Assembly (NCBI GenBank): GCA_900547955.1
Contig: URIR01000058.1
Location: 1-6,413 of the forward strand
Direction of reading: 5' to 3'
DNA length: 6,413 bases
Source of the DNA: an uncultured Eubacteriales bacterium
GTDB taxonomy: Bacteria; Bacillota; Clostridia; Christensenellales; QALW01
Shown here: positions 1-4,518 of the stretch, piece by piece
Layout of the letters: every line of letters begins with the position of its first letter
How positions within the stretch are numbered: the first letter of the stretch is position 1
Program-made: the position numbers and the translations under genes
The notes under the pieces: model-generated
What the model was told of the DNA's origin: nothing
Seen by the model: the letters and a program-made list of their open reading frames with translations, nothing else
The model's database searches: none

Positions 1-121
1 CGGACGGGCCCATAACCGCCGCAAATTCGCCATGCTTGAGAGAAAAGGACAGGCCCTTGAGCGCGGGCACCAGCCTTTCCCCCTGCTTATAGCTTTTAAA
101 TATATTATTTATTTCTATCAT
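1..121 (-). CDS. ABC transporter ATP-binding protein, N-terminal fragment (MacB/LolD-type), runs off window
   Basis: The first 40 codons of an ATPase subunit are visible. The protein begins MIEINNIFKSYKQGE, continues with a LKGLSFSL strand and ends at the edge in AAVMGPS, the beginning of a Walker A loop (GPSGSGKST in the family). The order 'I..I.KSY..G...V.AL.G.SF.L..GEF.AVMGPSG' is typical of the LolD/MacB/FtsE-like ATPases that power FtsX-fold permeases. Its ATG lies three bases after the TAA of the adaptor gene (125-1204). No good Shine-Dalgarno is visible before it, so translational coupling is likely. Paired with an HlyD-type adaptor, it should energise an export or membrane-extraction pump whose permease lies beyond the window. 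The family call is firm; the substrate is unknown. Confidence 0.9.
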   Translation of the reverse strand, partial: MIEINNIFKSYKQGERLVPALKGLSFSLKHGEFAAVMGPS

Positions 122-124
122 AGC

Positions 125-1204
125 TTATAATTCAAAAGGTGATATTATCCGTTCGTTCTCAGCCAGGCCGTCAAGCACCTGAACATACTGTCCGTTGCTC
201 ACGCCTAAGGATACATACCGTTTTTCCTCCCCGCCCGATTTTTTAAGAACGTTGACATAACTGCCGTTTTCATCCTCCAGGCACCAGAGCGCCGGAACAA
301 TCAGAACATCCTGAGCATTTTTTATAATAGCCGTAACATCCAGACGGGAATTAATATTATATTGCCCGTTTAAGCTTATCACAGCCTGTGCGCTTACGCT
401 CCCGTCCGAATTTACAGCCAACGCGCTTTTTTTAGTTATCTCCCCTACAACTTTATTTCCCACATATATCTTTTGTCCAGGTATAATCTCCTCGTAATCG
501 TTTTCATGCACAGGTACGGTCAGCTCAAGAGAATTAGTGCTTTGGATTACTGCGCACGGCGCAGATGCGGTTACATAGCCGCCTTCGGAAAGCTGCTTAA
601 GGGAAATTTCGCCCGTTATAGGAGCAGTTACAACGCTCTTCTCCATGCTCTCTTCCAAAGCGTCTATCTTTTCGCCAAGCTGCTTGAGGGTTTCATCCTC
701 TTCTCCCGAGCCTAAAATGCTGCCTGAAACAGTTACGGCGTCCTGCACCTTAAGCTGGGCCAAAAATTCGTCCACCGCCTGATTCATGCTAGTATATTCG
801 GCATAATAGCCTTGAGCCTGCATAATTCCCAGATCCGCCTTGGCTCTGGCCGCATTTTCTTTCTGCTCAAGCAGGTTTAGCTGATACTCCTCCGCCTGCG
901 CCTTCAAATCTTCCAGCTCCTGCTCCGCCTGAACGCTGTCCAAACGATAAAGGGGCTGCCCCTGCTCAACCAGTTCCCCATCCGAAACAAATATTTCAGC
1001 TATTTTTCCCGCCGATTCAGCATATATATATTCGCTTTGAGCTGCCGTCACCCGGCCGCTTAATTCCAATTTTTCCTGTACATCTCCGTAAATGACAGTA
1101 AAGGTTTCCCGCTCCTTTGGAGGCTCAAAGGTAAAGGCAAACAGCGCTCCGCATAAAACTACGGCTACCAGACCCCATACTATAAGCCATTTATATCTTT
1201 TCAT
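125..1204 (-). CDS. HlyD/MacA-family efflux periplasmic adaptor-like subunit
   Basis: This 359-residue membrane-anchored adaptor matches the usual length of MacA-like proteins. Residues 6-26 form one N-terminal membrane helix. Residues about 46-90 are the first half of a lipoyl-like barrel-sandwich domain (SGRV..., AGKI..IFV.DGELV..GQPLYRLD). A coiled-coil hairpin follows (about 91-188, rich in Glu, Gln, Ala and Leu), then the returning lipoyl half (VTAPITGEI, then LSEGGYV, 192-211), a beta-barrel (about 225-295) and a C-terminal membrane-proximal domain ending GVSNGQYVQVLDGL.ENERII. The start is supported by GGAGGG (1212-1217) seven bases upstream. It is the first gene of an operon with the ABC ATPase at 1-121, from the promoter near 1253-1282. 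In Gram-positive bacteria such adaptors act on the outer face of the membrane with a MacB-like permease, exporting peptides or antibiotics. The substrate cannot be told from this window. Confidence 0.93.
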   Translation of the reverse strand: MKRYKWLIVWGLVAVVLCGALFAFTFEPPKERETFTVIYGDVQEKLELSGRVTAAQSEYIYAESAGKIAEIFVSDGELVEQGQPLYRLDSVQAEQELEDLKAQAEEYQLNLLEQKENAARAKADLGIMQAQGYYAEYTSMNQAVDEFLAQLKVQDAVTVSGSILGSGEEDETLKQLGEKIDALEESMEKSVVTAPITGEISLKQLSEGGYVTASAPCAVIQSTNSLELTVPVHENDYEEIIPGQKIYVGNKVVGEITKKSALAVNSDGSVSAQAVISLNGQYNINSRLDVTAIIKNAQDVLIVPALWCLEDENGSYVNVLKKSGGEEKRYVSLGVSNGQYVQVLDGLAENERIISPFEL

Positions 1205-1252
1205 TCTCTATCCCTCCGCCCAAAAAAATGTCAACCATATTTTTTGCAAAGC

Positions 1253-1282
1253 ATTATAAAATATACTGGTTCAAAGCCTCAA
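1253..1282 (-). promoter_or_regulatory. Candidate sigma-A promoter of the adaptor/ABC operon
   Basis: On the minus strand TTGAGG (1277-1282) is followed after 18 bases by a perfect TATAAT (1253-1258), about 48 bases before the adaptor ATG. It lies downstream of the terminator of copy A, so the export operon appears to be a separate transcription unit. This is a consensus match only, with no experimental support. Confidence 0.55.
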
Positions 1283-1358
1283 AAAATATAAAAACTTTTA
1301 AAACGCCTCCATAAAGCCAAATGCATTCCCTTATTTTTAATCAGCAAAGCGGCGTACT

Positions 1359-1400
1359 AAAAAAGCGCATGCACAGCATTTAGCCGCCGCATACGCTTTT
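1359..1400 (-). terminator. Rho-independent terminator of surface-protein copy A
   Basis: A 12-base inverted repeat (arms 1361-1372 and 1389-1400, 16-base loop) lies about 60 bases after the stop of copy A. Read on the minus strand, the stem is followed by TTTTTT. One position differs from the perfect stem of the copy B terminator, but on the minus-strand RNA it becomes a G-U wobble, so pairing is kept in the expected direction of transcription. Confidence 0.85.
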
Positions 1401-1434
1401 ACATTTATATTACGGAGCACTTAGCCGCCGCATA
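1375..1434 (-). repeat. Tandem pair of 19-bp motifs in the 3' untranslated region of copy A
   Basis: The 19-base motif AGCAYTTAGCCGCCGCATA (plus-strand sense) occurs at 1375-1393 and 1416-1434, 41 bases apart, with one difference. The first copy forms the loop and right arm of the terminator. The second sits between the terminator and the stop codon and can form only a weaker, bulged hairpin (CGG/CCG and AUAU/AUAU arms on the minus strand). This suggests a duplicated and partly decayed terminator hairpin, or a two-hairpin 3' end that protects the RNA. Confidence 0.7.
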
Positions 1435-1459
1435 TACCTTTGCCTTTTATATAAAGCAA

Positions 1460-2380
1460 TTATATATTATTTTTCCTGCGTCTTACCGCAAGCGCTCCCA
1501 AAACAAGCAGCGCCGCGGATACGCCCGCAAAAAACAGCGCGTCCATATCTCCGCTCTCGCCCGGCTTATCCTGTTCGCCCGTTCCCGGCTCTCCTTCTCC
1601 AGGATTGGGCTTTTCTCCTCCTGCGCCGCCAGTTAAATCTATATCGCCCTTTTGAGCGGTATTATCAGTTATGCCCTTGCCGTAAAAGAATATATCGTCT
1701 ACTAAAAGATAGCTGTCTGTTTGACCAGATGCTCCAACCTCACTAAATTCAAAACAAACCCTATCCGTCTGGTAATTTTTCGCATCCTCGGCTGTCGCCG
1801 GGCTTCCGCCGGCCCAGCTATTACCCAAAGAATTAAATGGAAACATTACATACCCTTTAAAGCCCACCGGTATTTCTATAAAAGCATTAGTCGAAACGGT
1901 ATTCTCAACAGCCTCGCCATTCTGTACAATATAATATACTGAACCAGCAAGATTTTCAAAAAAACCGTTATTCGCGTAAAGATGTCCCTTAAAGCCTATT
2001 ACATTTTCAGTATTATTTTCAAGATACATGCCTATTCCCTGCGCACCGTCAAGATTCGCGCCCTCGAGAGAAGCCGAACCATTTGTAAGAAGCTGCAGAT
2101 TCTGAGTCCATGCGCTCTGATAATAGAACCTCAAAGCGTTATCCACATACTGTACACTCAACTCAGGATTGGAGTTTGTATACTGCACCCATTTGTTTCC
2201 CTCAGATTTTTCGGTATTTAAATCAATTAAAGCCGTATCATCACCCGTAAAATCATCCACTACCCATATAGTCAGCGAATCATCCGTCCAGGGAGTGGGC
2301 AACTCAGCGGCCGCAGCCGGTACCGCCAGAGCGCAAAGCGCCATTGCGGCGGCAATCATTAAGCAGACAAGCCTTTTCAT
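1460..2380 (-). CDS. Secreted, C-terminally membrane-anchored surface protein, copy A of a tandem pair
   Basis: This is a 306-residue protein of no family I can name. Residues 1-25 are a signal peptide ending PAAAA|E. Residues about 30-235 form a beta-rich ectodomain with the features IWVVDDFTG (38-46), GIGMYLENNT (115-124), a GFKGYVMFPFNSL strand (173-185) and a closing LLVDDIFFYG strand (226-235). That layout resembles the jelly-roll, carbohydrate-binding-like domains of clostridial surface proteins, but this is resemblance only. Residues about 249-276 are a Gly/Pro/Glu stalk. Residues 280-299 are a membrane helix followed by RRRK, preceded by GESGD rather than LPXTG. The start is fixed by AGGAGG (2388-2393), seven bases before ATG. 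It is transcribed alone from its own promoter (2407-2439) to a terminator (1359-1400). Its paralogue is 2759-3676. A role in binding or displaying something at the cell surface is an inference. Confidence 0.85.
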   Translation of the reverse strand: MKRLVCLMIAAAMALCALAVPAAAAELPTPWTDDSLTIWVVDDFTGDDTALIDLNTEKSEGNKWVQYTNSNPELSVQYVDNALRFYYQSAWTQNLQLLTNGSASLEGANLDGAQGIGMYLENNTENVIGFKGHLYANNGFFENLAGSVYYIVQNGEAVENTVSTNAFIEIPVGFKGYVMFPFNSLGNSWAGGSPATAEDAKNYQTDRVCFEFSEVGASGQTDSYLLVDDIFFYGKGITDNTAQKGDIDLTGGAGGEKPNPGEGEPGTGEQDKPGESGDMDALFFAGVSAALLVLGALAVRRRKNNI

Positions 2381-2406
2381 GTTTCTTCCTCCTTAATATT
2401 TTATTG

Positions 2407-2439
2407 ATTATATTTTAACCTTTGAAAATTAAAAGTCAA
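2407..2439 (-). promoter_or_regulatory. Promoter of copy A, conserved with copy B
   Basis: On the minus strand TTGACT (2434-2439) is followed after 16 bases by TAAAAT (2412-2417), which overlaps a perfect TATAAT (2407-2412) that would need a 21-base spacer. Both elements and their spacing are kept before copy B although the bases between them differ, which supports function. Which hexamer is the true -10 cannot be settled by eye. Confidence 0.6.
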
Positions 2440-2571
2440 TATGCTCTTTAATAGAACAGACGCAAAAAATCTATCATTTAATTTAATTCTTAAGTAAATT
2501 CAATCAAACCAGCACAATACTAACCTATAAGCTGCACGGAACAGATTTCAAACGTTATAACAATCTGCATG

Positions 2572-2631
2572 GAATATGTTTAGCGAATCAGTCTAAAAGA
2601 GATTTTCTCAGTCTGCAAGATAGAATTCAGC
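2572..2631 (-). pseudogene. Relic of the small membrane-protein gene (codons about 28-48) left by the tandem duplication
   Basis: These 60 bases match 4174-4233, inside the intact gene 3912-4316, at 51 of 60 positions without gaps. In the parental frame the relic reads LNSILQTEKISFRLIR and then stop, against LNFLSQAENGSFRLIRQ in the intact protein: a CAA codon has become TAA. Beside it, 2567 aligns with 3853, downstream of the intact gene, so a deletion of about 320 bases removed the rest of the gene. The relic lacks a start and a ribosome binding site and should not be translated. Confidence 0.85.
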
Positions 2632-2657
2632 TACTTTAAATTAGCAAGCAGCACATT

Positions 2658-2699
2658 AAAAAAGCGCATGCACAGCATTTAGCCGCCGCATGCGCTTTT
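2658..2699 (-). terminator. Rho-independent terminator of surface-protein copy B
   Basis: A perfect 12-base inverted repeat (arms 2660-2671 and 2688-2699, GC-rich core GCGCATGC, 16-base loop) is followed on the minus strand by TTTTTT. It lies about 60 bases after the stop of copy B and is the same element as 1359-1400. It should separate copy B transcripts from copy A. Confidence 0.88.
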
Positions 2700-2733
2700 A
2701 CATTTATATTACGGAGCACTTAGCCGCCGCATA
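2674..2733 (-). repeat. Tandem pair of 19-bp motifs in the 3' untranslated region of copy B
   Basis: The motif seen at 1375 and 1416 recurs at 2674-2692 and 2715-2733 with the same 41-base spacing. The pair therefore predates the tandem duplication or has been carried with it by gene conversion. The first copy is part of the terminator; the second lies between it and the stop codon. Confidence 0.7.
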
Positions 2734-2758
2734 TACCTTTGCCTTTTATATAAAGCAA

Positions 2759-3676
2759 TTATATATTATTTTTCCTGCGTCTTACCGCAAGCGCTCCCAA
2801 AACAAGCAGCGCCGCGGATACGCCCGCAAAAAACAGCGCGTCCATATCTCCGCTCTCGCCCGGCTTATCCTGTTCGCCCGTTCCCGGCTCTCCTTCTCCA
2901 GGATTGGGCTTTTCTCCTCCTGCGCCGCCAGTTAAATCTATATCGCCCTTTTGAGCGGTATTATCAGTTATGCCCTTGCCGTAAAAGAATATATCGTCCA
3001 CTAAAAGATAGCTGTCTGTTTGGCCAGGCTCTCCTATTTCATTTACCACCAGGCATACTCTATCCGTCATATAATCATACGCATCTTCTGCTTCAGCCGC
3101 GGAATTACCGTCCCATACATCCCCCAAGGACGCAAACGGGAACAGCATATAGCCTTTAAAACCCGCCGGTATTTCAATGTTTCCCGTTTCAGGCACCGTC
3201 ATTTCAGAAGCCTCGCCGTTCTCTACCACATAATAAACAGAGGCCACAAGAGTTTCAAAGAAGCCGCCGGCATACATATGTCCTTTCATGCCTATTGCTT
3301 TTTCGGTATTATTTTCAAAATACATTCCTATGCCCAGTACTCCGTCCAGATTAGCGCCCTCCTTGTCCGCCGAATCATTTGTCAAAAGCTGTATGTTTTC
3401 CACACCAGCGCTCGAATAATAAAACCGCAGCGCATTATCAATAAACTGTAAGCTTAATTCCGGGCTGGAGCTTGTATACTGCACCCATTTGTTCCCTTCG
3501 GATTTTTCGGTATTCAAATCAATTAATTCGGTATCCTCACCTGTAAAATCGTCCAGAACCCATATAGTTAATGAATCATCCGTCCAGGGAGTGGGCAGTT
3601 CAGCGGCCGCAGCCGGTACCGCCAGAGCGCAAAGCACCATTGCGGCGGCAATCATTAAGCAGACAAGTCTTTTCAT
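2759..3676 (-). CDS. Secreted, C-terminally membrane-anchored surface protein, copy B of a tandem pair
   Basis: This 305-residue paralogue of 1460-2380 has the same order: signal peptide (1-25), beta-rich ectodomain (about 30-234), Gly/Pro/Glu stalk, GESGD, membrane helix and RRRKNNI tail. The last 80 residues are identical to copy A and the first 40 differ at two positions. Across about 145 residues of the ectodomain, I count about 95 identities, with a one-residue gap (YANNGFF in A, YAGGFF in B). Conserved landmarks include GIGMY.ENNTE, GFKGY..FPF.SLG, TDRVC and GQTDSYLLVDDIFFYG. AGGAGG (3684-3689) sits seven bases before ATG. The conserved promoter is at 3703-3735 and the terminator at 2658-2699. 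The function is unknown; ligand binding at the cell surface is a guess from the fold-like pattern. Confidence 0.85.
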   Translation of the reverse strand: MKRLVCLMIAAAMVLCALAVPAAAAELPTPWTDDSLTIWVLDDFTGEDTELIDLNTEKSEGNKWVQYTSSSPELSLQFIDNALRFYYSSAGVENIQLLTNDSADKEGANLDGVLGIGMYFENNTEKAIGMKGHMYAGGFFETLVASVYYVVENGEASEMTVPETGNIEIPAGFKGYMLFPFASLGDVWDGNSAAEAEDAYDYMTDRVCLVVNEIGEPGQTDSYLLVDDIFFYGKGITDNTAQKGDIDLTGGAGGEKPNPGEGEPGTGEQDKPGESGDMDALFFAGVSAALLVLGALAVRRRKNNI

Positions 3677-3702
3677 GTTTCTTCCTCCTTATTATTTTAT
3701 TA

Positions 3703-3735
3703 ATTATATTTTAGCCTATAAAAATTAAAAGTCAA
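3703..3735 (-). promoter_or_regulatory. Promoter of copy B, conserved with copy A
   Basis: TTGACT (3730-3735), 16 bases, TAAAAT (3708-3713), overlapping TATAAT (3703-3708), all on the minus strand about 30 bases before the ATG. The layout matches that before copy A. It lies in the 235-bp AT-rich gap after the membrane-protein gene, where I see no GC-rich terminator, so some read-through from 3912-4316 into copy B is also possible. Confidence 0.6.
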
Positions 3736-3911
3736 TATGCTCTCTAATAAATATTAAATAAAATTTTCTTATTTTCTTTAATTTTTAACTATAATATAAC
3801 AATACTAATTAATAAAAAACAAAAAAACAGAATTCAAACGCTATAAAAAGCAGTACGTTAATTATACATTCATTTTAAAAAACAATTTATTACCCGTTTA
3901 AACTAAAGCAG

Positions 3912-4316
3912 CTAGCCCTTTATCGAAAATGCCGCCGCAACCTCCATCCCCAGCAAAACAGAGATTATACCGCCCAGCAGAGAAAAATATGAAATTCCAA
4001 ACAATAAGGGAGTAAGCGAAGCTAAAACCGCTATTACAGAAATTACTTTAATTGCCTTAAGGCCTTTTTTGCACACCAGATATATTAAGCCGGCCAGCAG
4101 CAGCAAGCATGTAAGCAGAGCAGTAATAAGCGGGCCGAAATTAGCATATCCAAAAGGAGTTAAGCTAAAATATGAATATGTTTGGCGAATCAGTCTAAAA
4201 GAGCCATTCTCCGCCTGCGAGAGAAAATTCAGCACCGCCCCGCCGGGAAGCGCTTGAAAAACAACCGCAGCGGCCGGCAGCGCCGTCAGCAAAAGTCCGC
4301 AAAGCTTCAGCTTCAT
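3912..4316 (-). CDS. Small four-helix integral membrane protein, unknown function
   Basis: This 134-residue hydrophobic protein has predicted membrane helices at about 3-23, 61-82, 87-107 and 110-131. Between the first two is an extracytoplasmic-looking loop with the motif YSYFSLTPFGYANFGP (47-62). Similar short proteins with a 'YF.LTPFGYANFGP' signature occur in gut Firmicutes, as far as I recall, but I know of no assigned function. The start is supported by GGAGGG (4325-4330), eight bases upstream. It sits between nfnB and surface gene B with gaps of 202 and 235 bases, so it is probably its own unit. A decayed partial copy at 2572-2631 shows it was caught at the edge of the tandem duplication. 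Confidence 0.82.
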   Translation of the reverse strand: MKLKLCGLLLTALPAAAVVFQALPGGAVLNFLSQAENGSFRLIRQTYSYFSLTPFGYANFGPLITALLTCLLLLAGLIYLVCKKGLKAIKVISVIAVLASLTPLLFGISYFSLLGGIISVLLGMEVAAAFSIKG

Positions 4317-4353
4317 AATACGCTCCCTCCAAATTTCATATTATTAAAATATT

Positions 4354-4383
4354 ATCATATACCAGCGCGGACGATATGGTTAA
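4354..4383 (-). promoter_or_regulatory. Possible promoter of the small membrane-protein gene
   Basis: On the minus strand TTAACC (4378-4383) and TATGAT (4354-4359) are separated by 18 bases and end about 37 bases before the ATG. The -35 match is weak (4 of 6), the -10 fair (5 of 6). Confidence 0.35.
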
Positions 4384-4397
4384 AATACCGTGCGCAG

Positions 4398-4419
4398 GCT
4401 GACGGCCGCCGCCGTCAGC
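4398..4419. other. GC-rich perfect palindromic hairpin between nfnB and the membrane-protein gene
   Basis: GCTGACGG (4398-4405) and CCGTCAGC (4412-4419) flank a six-base loop. It has no adjoining T-run on either strand, so it is a poor classical terminator by itself. It lies just upstream of the proposed -35 at 4378-4383. It could be a terminator for nfnAB, a pause or RNA-stability hairpin, or a dyad operator. Confidence 0.55.
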
Positions 4420-4430
4420 GTAGCTGTTCT

Positions 4431-4450
4431 TAAAACACGCCTGTATTTTA
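4431..4450 (-). terminator. Possible weak terminator after nfnB
   Basis: On the minus strand UAAAAUAC, loop AGGC, GUGUUUUA pairs along all eight positions with one U-G wobble, about 70 bases after the nfnB stop. The stem is AT-rich, with the U bases inside the 3' arm. It may work together with the GC-rich hairpin at 4398-4419. Confidence 0.35.
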
Positions 4451-4518
4451 GCCTTATTCTCCAATATGCCGCTTAACTGCCCCGATAAACCGAAAAGGCT
4501 TAAGCTTATTTAAAGCGC

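Larger units (their letters stand above)
1359..1699. repeat. Near-identical direct repeat, copy 1 (3' end of surface gene A plus terminator)
   Basis: This tract matches 2658-2998 at 340 of 341 bases by direct reading, the one difference being at 1393/2692. It covers the terminator, the 3' untranslated region and the last 80 codons of copy A. Identity falls abruptly beyond 1724, which points to recent homogenisation by gene conversion rather than uniform divergence. Confidence 0.95.
1337..2631. repeat. Tandem duplication unit, left copy (surface gene A and relic)
   Basis: Homology to the right-hand unit (about 2637-4233) can be followed from about 1337, where 'aatcagcaaagcggcgtac' matches 'aattagcaagcagcacat', through gene A and its upstream DNA to the relic ending at 2631. 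The unit therefore comprised part of the small membrane-protein gene, its downstream spacer, one surface gene and the terminator. The edges are approximate because the flanks have decayed. Confidence 0.75.
2381..2758. other. Intergenic region between the tandem surface genes
   Basis: This 378-bp gap holds, from right to left, the 3' untranslated region and terminator of copy B (2658-2758), the duplication junction (about 2632-2637), a pseudogene scrap (2572-2631), AT-rich DNA that aligns with gaps to the region upstream of copy B (2440-2567 against about 3736-3853), and the promoter and AGGAGG site of copy A. I see no intact open frame or RNA gene in it. Confidence 0.8.
2658..2998. repeat. 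Near-identical direct repeat, copy 2 (3' end of surface gene B plus terminator)
   Basis: This is the partner of 1359-1699 at a constant offset of 1299 bases, with 340 of 341 bases identical. Direct repeats of this length and identity are good substrates for RecA-dependent recombination, which could delete one copy to leave a single chimeric gene, or amplify the pair. Confidence 0.95.
2637..4233. repeat. Tandem duplication unit, right copy (surface gene B and part of the membrane-protein gene)
   Basis: This is the right-hand partner of 1337-2631. It keeps the intact membrane-protein gene, so it is longer by the roughly 320 bases deleted from the left unit. The duplication end point lies inside codon 28 or nearby of the membrane-protein gene, so the left copy never received its start. 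Edges were judged by hand alignment. Confidence 0.7.

Noticed and set aside
1229..1234. Perfect TTGACA on the minus strand upstream of the adaptor gene
   Set aside because: It lies only about 25 bases before the ATG, with the ribosome binding site where a -10 would fall, so it cannot drive this gene. The pair at 1253-1282 is better placed.
2330..2380. Possible lipoprotein signal (Cys16 in the leader of copies A and B)
   Set aside because: The residues before the cysteine (Met-Ala-Leu or Val-Leu) do not fit a lipobox, and a good signal peptidase I site, AAAA followed by Glu, lies ten residues later.
1359..2733. CRISPR-like or transposon origin for the repeated sequences
   Set aside because: There are only two pairs of the short motif with no spacer series, and no transposase, terminal inverted repeats or target-site duplications. 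The long repeats are explained by gene duplication.
3020..3451. Plus-strand open frame of 143 codons
   Set aside because: It is antisense to the surface gene B, has no family resemblance and no counterpart of the same length opposite copy A.
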